Below, piece after piece: positions 44,836-55,153 of a DNA stretch of 64,000 nt. The translations under genes and the position numbers were made by a program. Each line of letters opens with the position of its first letter. Within the stretch, counting starts at the first letter, position 1. This DNA comes from Hemerocallis citrina (lineage: Eukaryota > Streptophyta > Magnoliopsida > Asparagales > Asphodelaceae), in assembly GCA_017893485.1 (NCBI GenBank), contig CM030361.1:144832941-144896940 (forward strand), given 5' to 3'. The notes beneath the pieces are model-generated. The model saw only the letters and a list, made by a program, of their open reading frames with translations. It ran no database searches and was not told the origin of the DNA.

Positions 44836-45576
44836 TGTTGGGTTTATGTCTTTCATATTATGTTGGATATGAAGATGTTGAGACGATGGAGGGATCGAGA
44901 CGATTGGAGACGGAGTGGAAGCAAGAGGAAGCAACAACAACAACAACAACAACAACAACAGGAGGAGTTGCGGTCAATCGGTCTTTGGACGGTTGACCGC
45001 CTAACTGTACAGACTTCCCCCCGAAGGAGAAAGTCGACCGATCTTGTTTGACGGTTGATCGAGTGCGGCTGAAGCAGACAGGTCTGGGTGATTTCACTGA
45101 AGCCCAAACTTGTTCTTCAAGTTAGATCGTATGGCTCTCTTATCGTAGGGTTATCTTTTGTACAATATCCATTGGCTATTGTATCAAGATATCAACTTAG
45201 AGTTTCTCTATATCTCTACATATTGTTGTTATTGACCTCTATTGAGAGCCGAGAGAGAGTACTTCATTGAAGAGAGCTTGAGAGTTTTTCCAATTGTAAA
45301 CAACTAATACTTGCTGGTGAGGCTTGAGAGAAGGTCATTATGAGAATTGTAATATTCTTGTATCCTCTCTAGTTGAATAACATCTCGGTTTCTTCTCCCC
45401 CGGATTAAGGCGAAAGCCCCAACCGGGACAAACTTGTGTGTGCTTTGATGTGTTTGGTATGATCACATAGGTACTTGGTGGTTTGTATTGATTGCATCAT
45501 ATAACTCAACAAGATCCTCGAAAGAGAAGAGTTCTGCTAATTCAAATGGTGTCGTTGTACCGCTTGTTTTCCTAAC
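44836..45576 (+). mobile_element. 3' LTR of copia element 1
   Basis: 741 bp. (CAA)n tract near 44936-44960 absent from the 5' LTR. GTCGAC at 45033; other sites are decayed to GTTGAC. Confidence 0.88.
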
Positions 45577-45895
45577 AAGATCTCTATAGCTCTATATATT
45601 ATTGTGTAAGTCTCCATTGAGAGGCAAGAGAGTACTTCATGTAAGAGTTTAGATTGAGTAGAGTTTTCCATTATAAATAGTTGATTATTTTCCAGTTAGA
45701 CTTAAGAGATAGATAAGTTCTTGGTGCGAGTGTAATACTTTGTATCTTCTCTAGTTGAATAATATATCCATTATTTCTCCCCCGGACTAAGGTTTGTCCA
45801 AACTGGGACAAACCATAATGTGCTTGTTTGATCTACTTGTTTAATTGTTCATCGTTGGATCTATTGTTGCTAAACTCAGCAATGTATTCATAACA
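45577..45895 (+). mobile_element. 5' LTR (truncated) of copia element 2
   Basis: Matches 53135-53418 (AGACAAAAGCGAGTACTT-like region, TTGTCCAAAC...GGGACAAACC). The first roughly 320 bp are missing; element 1 abuts the break. Confidence 0.8.
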
Positions 45896-45896
45896 A

Positions 45897-45909
45897 TTGG
45901 TATCAGGGC
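45897..45909 (+). promoter_or_regulatory. Primer binding site of copia element 2
   Basis: TTGGTATCAGGGC lies directly after the LTR; a Met-tRNA PBS with one change. Confidence 0.8.
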
Positions 45910-45963
45910 ATCACGTCAAAAATCTTCTGCATTTTAGGAGTTGCTTGAGTTTCCTTGAAGAAG

Positions 45964-47116
45964 ATGACAAAACAGAGTTTCACGAAGATCGAGCAGGAGA
46001 GGCCATCTGACACAAAGCAGGAGATTCGGTTGAAGAATTATGCAGAAGCCTTTCGTTTAATTCGGTGAATGGAGAAGCAAGCTGACTCTTTGGACAAGAC
46101 TCATAACTAACGCCGCAGAATCGCCATTACAAGAACTGTTGGACTGGAAGATAAAACTCTTCAATTACTCAATGAAAGAAAGTACCGCTTTTCAAGATAA
46201 TATAGGAGAATCCAATTCAAGGTCAACTGAATTGGGGGCACTGAACTCAGATGATCTTAAAGCTTTCATCTTCATAAATTCACTACCAAATCCATAGAAG
46301 GATTTGATCATCACCATGCTAGACGAAGAGTCTACTAAGGAGAAGTTTTCCACAACAGCAGTGATCAAGGGTTTTGAAGAGGACGGACTTAGGAGGGGGA
46401 CTCAGATATTTGTATCTACTTCTACAAGTTGTATCGGGGTTGATAATATTTCGAGTGGAAGAGAGTGCAAGTAAGGGAATGATCCTTACCACTATTGCAG
46501 AAGGATTGGGCATTGCAACATAAATTTTAAAAATTGCTAAATCGCAAGAGCGTCAGCATTGCTAGTGTTGCTAGTACTACTGATTTAGGTGATACTATAG
46601 ATTGTACTTTTATTTCAAATTCTATAGATGTGTATTCAGGCTGGCATCTTAATTCGGTGAGTTATTCTCATATATGCTCAAGATAGAGATGTTTTCTACT
46701 TACAAATTCACAGAAGATTGTTGTGCAAGAACGGTGGTTGGCTAGTTTTGTGGAGTAGTGAGTGAGGGAATTGTCTAGTTGGAACACTAGATAGAAATAT
46801 GAACATACTAGAGAACATCATGCATATTCCTTTGTTGAAAGAGAACCTTATATCTTTAGGAACTTTTGAAGCACGAGGCTGCAAGTACACAGCTCAAGGT
46901 GGAGTTCTATCAGTTTGGGAAGGTCGTCGTAGGGTGATGTTAGAAAAGAGGGGTGTCTCGCACAACCTCTATAAGCTTTGCGGGAACGAAAGAATTTGGT
47001 CGAGTGTTTTAAAGCTCATTATTCCTAAAGTATTATCTAGTTTGTCGTCACTAGAATCACCAAAGCAGGACTACAACGTTCGAAATACCGACGAGAGGTG
47101 GAATGCCTCGGGGTAG
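45964..47116 (+). pseudogene. Gag and GAG-pre-integrase remnants of copia element 2
   Basis: Begins MTKQSFTKIEQERPSDTKQE, similar to element 1, then stops. A degraded zinc knuckle (YHYCRRIGHCN) is near 46490. At 46799-47116 a readable fragment (HIPLLKENLISLGTFEARGC, then YKLCGN) is the end of protease and start of GAG-pre-integrase. Coding potential ends there. Confidence 0.75.
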
Positions 47117-47329
47117 GTGGAGTTCACGGGAAGAGTGGCGCCTCCGTGTTAACACCTACTAGAGTGTGCCCTTAAGGGGACATAGTGATTGGAGAAAAAG
47201 ATAGTAGATTGATTCACCTAGCTGAAGAAGTCACCAAACCGAGTTTGTTTGAATGTGGAGAATGAAAGAGTTTATATGAGTTTGATCACACAGTGTTGAT
47301 AGCATGTGTTTGCAATCCGATGTGGAGAT
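47117..47329 (+). other. 3' untranslated tail of copia element 2
   Basis: Includes a relict copia 3' UTR and the PPT-like GATGTGGAGAT directly before the right LTR at 47330. No gene. Confidence 0.55.
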
Positions 47330-47683
47330 TGTTGAGTTTTATGTCTTACATACTTCTAGTTCGATGAGAAGTAGAAGATGATGAAGCGAAGGAGGTTGAA
47401 GCAATCGTTGTGAGAAGAAGTATCAGCAGCAGCAGAAGCAGACAAAAGTATTTGACAATCGACTGCCCCCGACCATCACAAATCTCTATTTGGAGATGAT
47501 CAAATGTGATCGACTACCAGTCGACCGGCAATGGTGGGCAGCAACATATTGAGCTGATTATTTATGTTTTCTGGCCCAACTTCTCCTCCAAGTTAGCTCG
47601 TATGGCCCCTATCGTGTATCTCTTTATTCAGAATATATTGGACGGCTTATGTAATAAGACTACAACCTTCTTGATCTCTATAT
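47330..47683 (+). mobile_element. 3' LTR of copia element 2, first part
   Basis: Begins TGTTGAG. GTCGAC at 47520. Interrupted after TATAT (47679-47683). Confidence 0.8.
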
Positions 47684-48194
47684 TGTAGGATAATGGCTCG
47701 ATTCTGGTACTTGGTATATGCAGTGTTCGAAAGTTTCAGAGCTTCAGTCGACTGGATTGGAGGATCAGGCGACTGTCCAGAGGAGGTTTTCGAAGACTGA
47801 GAATACAGCAGCAGCAGTCGACTGTATGTGGGAGTCAGTCGACTGGCCAGAAGGATTATCAGTCGACTGGTAATTGGACCAGTCGACTGTCGGCGGGTTT
47901 TGGATCCAGATTCGGCCCAATTCGAAAGGCCCAATAGTTTCCCTATAAATACACCCGTTAGGGTTTTGTAAATTGTAACACCTTATTCGGATTTTGTAGC
48001 CGTCATCTCTTGTAAAGGCTTTGTTTGCCCATTGAAGAACATAGTAAAGAAACCCCAACGGCCCCGTGGATGTAGGCATCGTTTTTCCGAACCACGTAAA
48101 TCTTGTGTTGCTTGCTTTTCTGTGTTTTCTCGCTGGTTCTCTCTTTGTTTCCGCATTGGTTTGATTGTTGGTTTGATTTGTATTCCGCACAACA
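47684..48194 (+). mobile_element. 5' LTR of the Tnt1-like copia
   Basis: U3 carries five copies of the palindrome CAGTCGACTG (47745, 47815, 47836, 47860, 47880) upstream of the TATA box at 47944. Confidence 0.95.
47944..47951 (+). promoter_or_regulatory. LTR TATA box of the Tnt1-like copia
   Basis: TATAAATA lies 55 bp after the last CAGTCGACTG palindrome. The second copy is in the 3' LTR near 52871. Confidence 0.7.
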
Positions 48195-48196
48195 AG

Positions 48197-48208
48197 TGGT
48201 ATCAGAGC
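48197..48208 (+). promoter_or_regulatory. Primer binding site of the Tnt1-like copia
   Basis: TGGTATCAGAGC lies two bases after the LTR; Met-tRNA type. Confidence 0.9.
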
Positions 48209-48230
48209 TGTTGGTTCGACCTAGAGGGAG

Positions 48231-51200
48231 ATGGCGGGTGATGCAGATGCAACCAAGGATGTTGTGGGATCAAGTTCGTCCAGAACAACGATTCACAATG
48301 CAAAATTTGAAGTTGAAAAATTTGATGGGACAAACAATTTCGGGATGTGGCAATGTGAGGTGTTGGATGTTCTTGTCCAACAAGAACAAGATGTTGCTTT
48401 GGAGGTAGAAAAACCTAAGGATATGTCCGAAGCAGATTGGAAGAAGTTGAATCGAGTTGCGTGTGGGACTATTCGGCTCTTTATTGAGAAGGCTCAGAAG
48501 TATGATTTGATGAGGGATACCGTTGCTGCGGTGTTGTGGAAGAAACTCGAAGACAAATACATGAGGAAAAGTTTGGAGAATCGGCTGTATTTGAAGAAGA
48601 GACTTTTTCGCTTCACCTATACGGAAGGTATGTCTATGAATGCTCATGTTGAATCATTTAATAAATTATTGGCTGATTTGTTAAATTTAGATGAGCAAAT
48701 TAAGGATGAGGATAAAGCCCTAATTCTGTTGAATTCATTACCTGAAAGTTATGATCATTTAGCAACTACTTTATTATATGAAAAAGATACTGTGAAATAT
48801 GAAGATGTTGCAAATGCTTTGTTGAATAATGAAACTAGGAGAAGGGATAAAATGGTTGATAGAGAAACTTCTGAAGCTTTGATTGTAAGGGGCAGGACTG
48901 AGACCAGATCTGAGTCCAAATCTGGGAAAAAGGGAAACAAATCTCGTTCCAAATCGAGAGGAGTTTCGAAGGACAGAAAAATACCGGCCAAAGATGAATG
49001 TGCTTTCTGTCATGAAAGGGGGCATTGGAAAAAGGATTGTCCAAAGCTACGAAATAAGGGAAATTCGACTGCAAATGTGACTGTTGATAATTTAGAAAGT
49101 GGCGAGGATTTTTCTTTTGCACTTGCTTCTAGTCCCTCACTTTATCAAGAAGTATGGTTTCTTGATACAGCAGCCTCCTATCATATGTCTTGGAAAAAGG
49201 AGTGGTTTACTTCTTTGGAGTATATGGATGGTGGTGTAGTTTTGATGGGAAATGATGCACCTTGTAAGAAGGTAGGAATCGGGAAGATTGAATTGCTAAT
49301 GCACGATGGTCTTATTAGGGAGCTTTCAGATGTATGGTATGTTCCAGATTTGAAGAAGAATTTAATTTCACTTGGTGCTTTGGAGGCCAGTGGATTGAAG
49401 TTTGCTAGTGAAGGTGGCGTTCTGAAAGTGACTAGTGGATCACTTGTGGTGATGAAAGGGCAAAGAAAAAGGAACTTGTTTTTCTTGCAGGGAAAAACAT
49501 ATTTGGGTGAGGCTGCCAGTGTAACTGAAAGGCCTAAACAGGTTGTTCCCGACTCTACTAGGTTGTGGCATATGCGACTCGGGCATGCAGGAGAAAAGGC
49601 CTTGCAGGGGCTTGTGAAGCAAGGGTTGCTTAAAGATGCTAAAGGGTGCAAGTTGGAATTTTGTGAACATTGTGTTTTGGGTAAGCAAACTAGGGTGAAA
49701 TTTGGTACAGCTGTACATCAGACAAAGGGTATCCTCGATTATGTGCACACAGATGTTTGGGGCCCTACTCAGACACCTTCTATGAGTGGTAGACACTGGT
49801 TTGTTACTTTTGTTGATGATTACTCCAGACGAGTTTGGGTATATACCATGAAGCACAAAGATGAAGTTTTGACATTGTTCACAAGTTGGAAGAAGAAAGT
49901 TGAAAATCAGACTGGTAGGAAGATTAAGGTTCTGAGGTCAGATAATGGAAGGGAATACAAGAATGATCCGTTTCTGAAGTTGTGTGAAGATGAAGGGATC
50001 CAAAGGCACTTCACAGTTAGGAAGACTCCACAGCAAAATGGGGTTGCAGAAAGGATGAACAGAACCTTACTTGAGAAGGTAAGATGTATGTTAGCACAGT
50101 CTGGATTGAAGAAGACATTTTGGGCAGAAGCTGTTATATATGCAAGCCACATCGTCAACCGTTTACCATCAGCAGCACTTGAAGGCAAGACGCCTATTGA
50201 GGTATGGAGTGGTAAACCTGCATCTGATTATAGTTTTTTGCATATATTTGGTTGTCCTGCTTATTTTCATGTAACTGAAACTAAACTTGATGCAAGAGCC
50301 AAAAAGGCTATATTTGTTGGTTTTAGTACTGGTGTCAAAGGTTACAGGTTGTGGTGTCCAGAACAGAAGAAGTTAGTAATCAGCAGAGATGTGACTTTTG
50401 ATGAGACCAGCATGATTAGCTCGGGACAGTCGACTGGTGGTATAGGACAGTCGACTGGTGAGCAGCAGAAGAGTGGGACAGTTCTCCAACAGGTGAGTAG
50501 CAGAAGCTCGGGACAGTCGACTGGTGTACAGGAGCAGTCGACTGGTGGTCCTGAACAGCAGAAGAGTGGGAGCTCGGGACAGTCGACTGGTGGCAATAAC
50601 CAGTCGACTGGTAGGAGAGTTTTCCAACAGGTGGAGTTAGAAAATTTGTCAGTTGAAAATCCTGTTCCTGTCCAAGATGAAGATGATGTGGTTGATACTG
50701 AGAATGATGAAGAAGTTCCTATCCAGCAGGAAGAATCAATTGCAGTAAGAAGGCAAAGAAGAGATATCAAACGACCGTCTCGTTTTACAGACACAGTTGC
50801 ATTTGCTCTTCCCATTGTGGATGATGAAGTTCCCTCCAACTTCAAAGAAGCCACTAGAAGTTCAGAAAATGCAGATTGGAAAGTTGCTATGGATGAAGAG
50901 ATGAACTCTCTTCATAAGAATAAGACTTGGGATCTAGTGCAACTACCAAAGGGGAAGAAAGCAATTGGTTGCAAGTGGGTGTATACGAAGAAAGAAGGTC
51001 CAAAAGGCAGTGTTCGGTTCAAGGCTAGACTAGTTCCAAAGGGGTATGCTCAACAGGAAGGTATTGACTATAATGAAGTGTTCTCTCCAGTTGTGAAGCA
51101 TCCTTCTATTCGGATTTTGTTAGCTTTGGTAGCACAGTTTGATCTTGAATTGACACAGATGGATGTGAAGACTGCGTTCTTACATGGGGATCTAGATGAA

Positions 51201-52397
51201 GAAATATATATGTCGCAGCCAGATGGGTTCAAAATTGCTGGGAAGGAAAATTGTGTTTGCAGGTTGAAGAAGTCTCTCTATGGGTTGAAGCAATCTCCAA
51301 GGCAGTGGTATTTGAGGTTCGACCAGTTTATGAAGGTGCAGAGATATTCCAGAAGTGAGTATGATCATTGTGTATACTTCAGGAAATTGCAGGATGGCTC
51401 TTTCATATATCTGTTATTATATGTGGATGACATGTTGATTGCCTCTAAGAATGCTAAGGAGATTCAAAATTTGAAGAATCAGTTGAGTTCTGAATTCGAG
51501 ATGAAGGATCTTGGTGAAGCCAAGAAGATACTTGGGATGGAGATAGCTAGAGACAGGGCAAAGGGCATAGTGAGTTTGACACAGAAGCAATATCTTTTGA
51601 AGATGCTGAAACGGTTCGGTATAGATGAGAAAACTAAACCAGTTTACACACCCTTAGCCAGTCATTTCAGAATTAGTGCTTCTCAGTCTTCAAGTACAGA
51701 TGAAGAGAGACAGTATATGGCGAATGTACCTTACACTAGTGTGGTTGGCAGTTTGATGTATGCCATGGTTTGTACTCGACCAGACATCTCTCAGGCGGTG
51801 AGTATAGTTAGTCGATATATGCATGATCCAGGCAAAGAGCATTGGCAAGCAGCTAAATGGATTTTGAGGTACATAAGTGGCACCACAGATGTGGGTTTGA
51901 AATTTGAAAGGGATGACAATATTAGCAGGTTATTGGTTGGATATGTTGATTCTGACTATGCAGGTGATCTAGATAAGAGGCGGTCTACTACAGGCTATTT
52001 GTTTACTATGGCTAGGGCACCTATAAGTTGGAGGTCAAATTTGCAGTCCACTGTAGCGTTGTCTACTACTGAGGCTGAATACATGGCGGTTGCTGAGGCC
52101 ATGAAGGAAGCCATTTGGATACATGGACTTTTGAAGAGCTTGGGAATTCATCGGGAAAAGGTGGAGGTACACTGTGACAGTCAGAGTGCTATTCATTTAG
52201 CGAAGAACCAAGTTCATCATTCGAGGACCAAACATATTGATGTCCGTTATCATTTTGTGCGTGATTTGATAAAGGATGGTGATATTCATTTGGTGAAGAT
52301 TGGAACAGCTGATAATCCTGCTGATATGTTAACCAAAGTTGTTGGGGCAGCCAAGTTCAAGCATTGCATGAACCTGGCTAATATTTTGCATGTTTGA
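48231..52397 (+). CDS. Copia Gag-Pol polyprotein, intact, 1388 aa
   Basis: Domains in order: Gag (about 1-240), CCHC knuckle [14 protein letters not shown] (about 256-269), protease with [11 protein letters not shown] (about 310; DTAA at the active-site position), GAG-pre-integrase with [10 protein letters not shown] and CEHCVLGKQ, integrase core (HTDVWGP, SDNGREY, Glu in [10 protein letters not shown]; about 505-605), a linker of QSTG repeats (about 731-795), RT with YVDD (about 1064-1067), RNase H ([36 protein letters not shown]). Order and length fit an autonomous Tork/Tnt1-type element. The ATG lies 23 bp after the PBS. No stop or frameshift. The QSTG linker is unusual. Confidence 0.95.
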   Translation: MAGDADATKDVVGSSSSRTTIHNAKFEVEKFDGTNNFGMWQCEVLDVLVQQEQDVALEVEKPKDMSEADWKKLNRVACGTIRLFIEKAQKYDLMRDTVAAVLWKKLEDKYMRKSLENRLYLKKRLFRFTYTEGMSMNAHVESFNKLLADLLNLDEQIKDEDKALILLNSLPESYDHLATTLLYEKDTVKYEDVANALLNNETRRRDKMVDRETSEALIVRGRTETRSESKSGKKGNKSRSKSRGVSKDRKIPAKDECAFCHERGHWKKDCPKLRNKGNSTANVTVDNLESGEDFSFALASSPSLYQEVWFLDTAASYHMSWKKEWFTSLEYMDGGVVLMGNDAPCKKVGIGKIELLMHDGLIRELSDVWYVPDLKKNLISLGALEASGLKFASEGGVLKVTSGSLVVMKGQRKRNLFFLQGKTYLGEAASVTERPKQVVPDSTRLWHMRLGHAGEKALQGLVKQGLLKDAKGCKLEFCEHCVLGKQTRVKFGTAVHQTKGILDYVHTDVWGPTQTPSMSGRHWFVTFVDDYSRRVWVYTMKHKDEVLTLFTSWKKKVENQTGRKIKVLRSDNGREYKNDPFLKLCEDEGIQRHFTVRKTPQQNGVAERMNRTLLEKVRCMLAQSGLKKTFWAEAVIYASHIVNRLPSAALEGKTPIEVWSGKPASDYSFLHIFGCPAYFHVTETKLDARAKKAIFVGFSTGVKGYRLWCPEQKKLVISRDVTFDETSMISSGQSTGGIGQSTGEQQKSGTVLQQVSSRSSGQSTGVQEQSTGGPEQQKSGSSGQSTGGNNQSTGRRVFQQVELENLSVENPVPVQDEDDVVDTENDEEVPIQQEESIAVRRQRRDIKRPSRFTDTVAFALPIVDDEVPSNFKEATRSSENADWKVAMDEEMNSLHKNKTWDLVQLPKGKKAIGCKWVYTKKEGPKGSVRFKARLVPKGYAQQEGIDYNEVFSPVVKHPSIRILLALVAQFDLELTQMDVKTAFLHGDLDEEIYMSQPDGFKIAGKENCVCRLKKSLYGLKQSPRQWYLRFDQFMKVQRYSRSEYDHCVYFRKLQDGSFIYLLLYVDDMLIASKNAKEIQNLKNQLSSEFEMKDLGEAKKILGMEIARDRAKGIVSLTQKQYLLKMLKRFGIDEKTKPVYTPLASHFRISASQSSSTDEERQYMANVPYTSVVGSLMYAMVCTRPDISQAVSIVSRYMHDPGKEHWQAAKWILRYISGTTDVGLKFERDDNISRLLVGYVDSDYAGDLDKRRSTTGYLFTMARAPISWRSNLQSTVALSTTEAEYMAVAEAMKEAIWIHGLLKSLGIHREKVEVHCDSQSAIHLAKNQVHHSRTKHIDVRYHFVRDLIKDGDIHLVKIGTADNPADMLTKVVGAAKFKHCMNLANILHV
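50427..50610. repeat. Six CAGTCGACTG palindromes inside the coding region
   Basis: Exact decamers at 50427, 50448, 50514, 50535, 50580 and 50601, all in the frame that gives QSTG. They lie in the integrase-RT linker. The same decamer is in both LTRs. Confidence 0.95.
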
Positions 52398-52610
52398 TAA
52401 TTTGGCATGGGCGAGTTGGGATAGTGCTTTGCTATTGGTTTGTTTAGTATGTGATATCATACTAAGGTGGAGTTTTGGGTTCGTTTGTTGCATTTGGTGA
52501 TGAGCATTTGTTTTGGAGTATTTGTGGAGATTGCTTGGGCTACTTGGAAGATTTCACCAAGGTGGAGATTGTTGGATACTTGACTTGGAAGATCTCGCCA
52601 AGGTGGAGAT
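52398..52610 (+). other. 3' UTR and polypurine tract of the Tnt1-like copia
   Basis: Contains duplicated CCAAGGTGGAGATTGT: one copy just before 52573 and one directly before the LTR at 52611. The second is the functional PPT by position. Confidence 0.75.
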
Positions 52611-53129
52611 TGTAGGATAATGGCTCGATTCTGGTACTTGGTATATGCAGTGTTCGAAAGTTTCAGAGCTTCAGTCGACTGGGTTGGAGGATCAGGCGAC
52701 TGTCCAGAGGAGGTTTTCGAAGACTGAGAATACAGCAGCAGCAGTCGACTGTATGTGGGAGTCAGTCGACTGGCCAGAAGGATTATCAGTCGACTGGTAA
52801 TTGGACCAGTCGACTGTCGGCGGGTTTTGGATCCAGATTCGGCCCAATTCGAAAGGCCCAATAGTTTCCCTATAAATACACCCGTTAGGGTTTTGTAAAT
52901 TGTAACACCTTATTCGGATTTTGTAGCCGTCATCTCTTGTAAAGGCTTTGTTTGCCCATTGAAGAACATAGTAAAGAAACCCCAACCGCCCCGTGGATGT
53001 AGGCATCGTTTTGCCGAACCACGTAAATCTTGTGTTCTTGTGTTGCTTGCTTTTCTGTGTTTTCTCGCTGGTTCTCTCTTTGTTTCCGCATTGGTTTGAT
53101 TGTTGGTTTGATTTGTATTCCGCACAACA
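52611..53129 (+). mobile_element. 3' LTR of the Tnt1-like copia
   Basis: 519 bp. CAGTCGACTG at 52672, 52742, 52763, 52787 and 52807. It has an extra 8 bp relative to the 5' LTR near 53038. Confidence 0.95.
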
Positions 53130-53134
53130 TATAT

Positions 53135-53418
53135 ATCACTGTGTAAGTTTCCATTGAGAGACAAAAGCGAGTACTTTATATGAGAGTTCTCCATTGTAAA
53201 CAGCTGATTATCTTCTAGTTAGGCTTGAAAGATAGATAAGTTCTTGGTGCGAGTGTAATACTTAATTTGTATCTTCTCTATTTGAATGATATCTCTATTA
53301 TTTCTTCCCTGGATTAGGGTTTGTCCAAACCATGACAAACCATTGTGTGCATTGTGTATTTAGTTTGATCTACTTATTTGATTGTTTTGTTGCTAAACTC
53401 AGTAACAAATTTCTAACA
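53135..53418 (+). mobile_element. 3' LTR of copia element 2, second part
   Basis: Continues 47330-47683 after the nested insertion and matches 45590-45895. Ends CTAACA at 53418. Confidence 0.8.
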
Positions 53419-54880
53419 CCGTGAATAAGATAGTCTATCAAGAAGTTCTTTAGACAATTCGATTGTTCATGCAAATATTTAGTACTTCTACCTTAAAATT
53501 TAATATCTTCCTCTAACATCTTATTTTAATAAAAATCGCACTATTTCAATGTGTAGGTCTCTGTTAATGGTGACAGTTTCTCAAAATTTACTATATGTAT
53601 AGTTTAACTGGATAAAAGGCCAAACTCATTTTGGACTACGAAACGAAACAATCTACATGAATTTTGTTTTGTAGATATCTACATGAATTTTTGATAATCA
53701 AACACCTTCTTTCTTTTCTGATAAACAAACGTTTAATTACGTGAATGAAAACATGTTTTCGCGCACTCCATTTTTTTTATTTTTGCATGTCAAGTAAAAG
53801 GTGCACTTCTTTTCTGATGTTATTATATTAATTTTATTTTTTTCCTTTTTTTTTTTGTCCTAATTATTGGATGCAGGATTGGGAGGTTGCTAACATCAGC
53901 TTTAGCTAGCGCAGACTCAAAGCTGATAAGGTAATAGCTAGTCTGGTTCTTGTTGGAAAAAATATTTACGTACTGTTCAGAAAATCTAACAACTTTTTAT
54001 AAGAACACGTGATATGAAAAGTCACTCTGTTAATAACTCGTCCAAGACAAGACAGCGATACAATTTAAGAACAAAAGCGAAATTTGATAATTGTTTCATT
54101 ATAAAGACATATAGTAGAATATGCATTGAAAAAAAGTTGTTCAATTGCTAATTGTTCTGTTCATTTATACAAAGCATTGTGTCTTTCAATCTATAGTTTA
54201 TTTTCTACCCCATTTGATTTTGACGTATATTGTTCCAATCCTAGATTTATTAGGATGATAATGTCCAATCCTAGATTTTTCCCAATTACGTGCGTCCAAC
54301 TCCAAAACCATTTCTTAACACGTAAATTGCACGTGAAAATTTTCTAACTCTTATCAAAACGTGCATCGTACGTGAAAAATACTAGTTACAATAAAACATG
54401 ACTTTTTCTCGCATTCTGTACAGCAAACTCACTGATTAAATGTTCATAATCAAGTTTTCCTACCATCATCTTCTCAATACATGGTAGATTCATTCAAAAA
54501 AAATTTAAAGACCCAAATAATTAAATTTGTGAGTCCCTAAAAATAATTATATAAATTGTAATTTTACTTTACTCACAAAATATCTAAGTACAGCTCTAAG
54601 GGGAAAAAAATTTAGGAAACCTCTAAAATTGGAAAAAAATCGGGGCCGGGATGGCCGTCTTCTCTGCCTCCACTGGGGGACGGCCCTGATTAGTGTTCAA
54701 GTTTTTTTGAGGATTGAGGTGACTTCCTTTGTCCCGTAAGGATTCACCAAGCTGAGCACTACATGCATATTGTTAATAAGATTGTTAATTCTAATAATAC
54801 TTTCAATTTGTTTGAAAAGTTTGTCACAATAATATCAAGTAACAACAAGAAGTTTGAATATGTTTTTCTAGTATCACTTA
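53419..54880. other. AT-rich intergenic DNA with one exon-like segment
   Basis: No complete gene. At about 53879-53932 a 54-bp segment is bounded by a strong acceptor (T-rich tract then GATGCAG) and a donor (AAG|GTAATA); it could encode GRLLTSALASADSKLIR. A relict exon or chance; family not recognised. The rest is AT-rich. Confidence 0.35.
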
Positions 54881-54885
54881 TATAC

Positions 54886-55153
54886 TGTTAATACTGATTT
54901 GGGAAAATTAGGATTAGGGTTAATCTCTAGCCGCTTAAGATATTATACCCTGCTTATCAGTATTGGAATATCACAGAGCACTATCTCTAGACCAGCTTAT
55001 AAAGAGATTAGACTGGGTTTAGAGTACTGGGCTTTTAGCCCACTCAACCCGTTCCAATAATTAATACATAACACGTGTAAACCCGTGTTGCCCCATAGAA
55101 TAATATACACAATATTATCCTATTATATTGAGAATATACATATACATCCAACA
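54886..55153 (-). mobile_element. 3' LTR of the decayed copia
   Basis: 268 bp. About 2% different from 60285-60552. Confidence 0.88.

Larger units (their letters stand above)
39150..45576 (+). mobile_element. Non-autonomous Ty1/copia element 1 (internally deleted)
   Basis: LTRs at 39150-39862 (713 bp) and 44836-45576 (741 bp), TGTTGG...CTAACA. A Met-tRNA-type PBS follows the left LTR (39865). The interior holds only a gag remnant, a 3.4-kb solo LTR insertion (40855-44294) and a short GAG-pre-integrase/3' remnant; integrase, RT and RNase H are absent. The interior without the insert is about 1.5 kb. The right LTR has a (CAA) expansion at about 44936-44960 that largely explains its extra length. 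No matching TSD was found (AATTG left, AGATC right), and the right end abuts a truncated LTR of element 2. Confidence 0.85.
47684..53129 (+). mobile_element. Intact Ty1/copia element, Tnt1/Tork-like, 5446 bp
   Basis: LTRs 47684-48194 (511 bp) and 52611-53129 (519 bp), TGTAGGATAA...GCACAACA. Perfect TSD TATAT at 47679-47683 and 53130-53134. PBS at 48197, PPT before 52611, one uninterrupted 1388-codon gag-pol. By eye the LTRs differ by three substitutions and one 8-bp tandem duplication (near 53038), so it is young. Every part needed for autonomous movement seems present. Confidence 0.95.
45577..53418 (+). mobile_element. Non-autonomous Ty1/copia element 2 (truncated left, split right LTR)
   Basis: The left LTR keeps only its last 319 bp (45577-45895). 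The right LTR starts at 47330, is interrupted by the Tnt1-like copia at 47684-53129, and resumes at 53135-53418, ending CTAACA. Interior 45896-47329 has gag and GAG-pre-integrase remnants but no integrase, RT or RNase H. It is a relative of element 1 with the same architecture. Confidence 0.82.

Noticed and set aside
54640..54690. GC-rich stretch with GGGACGGCC-type inverted motif
   Set aside because: Short and isolated; no partner repeat or gene found.
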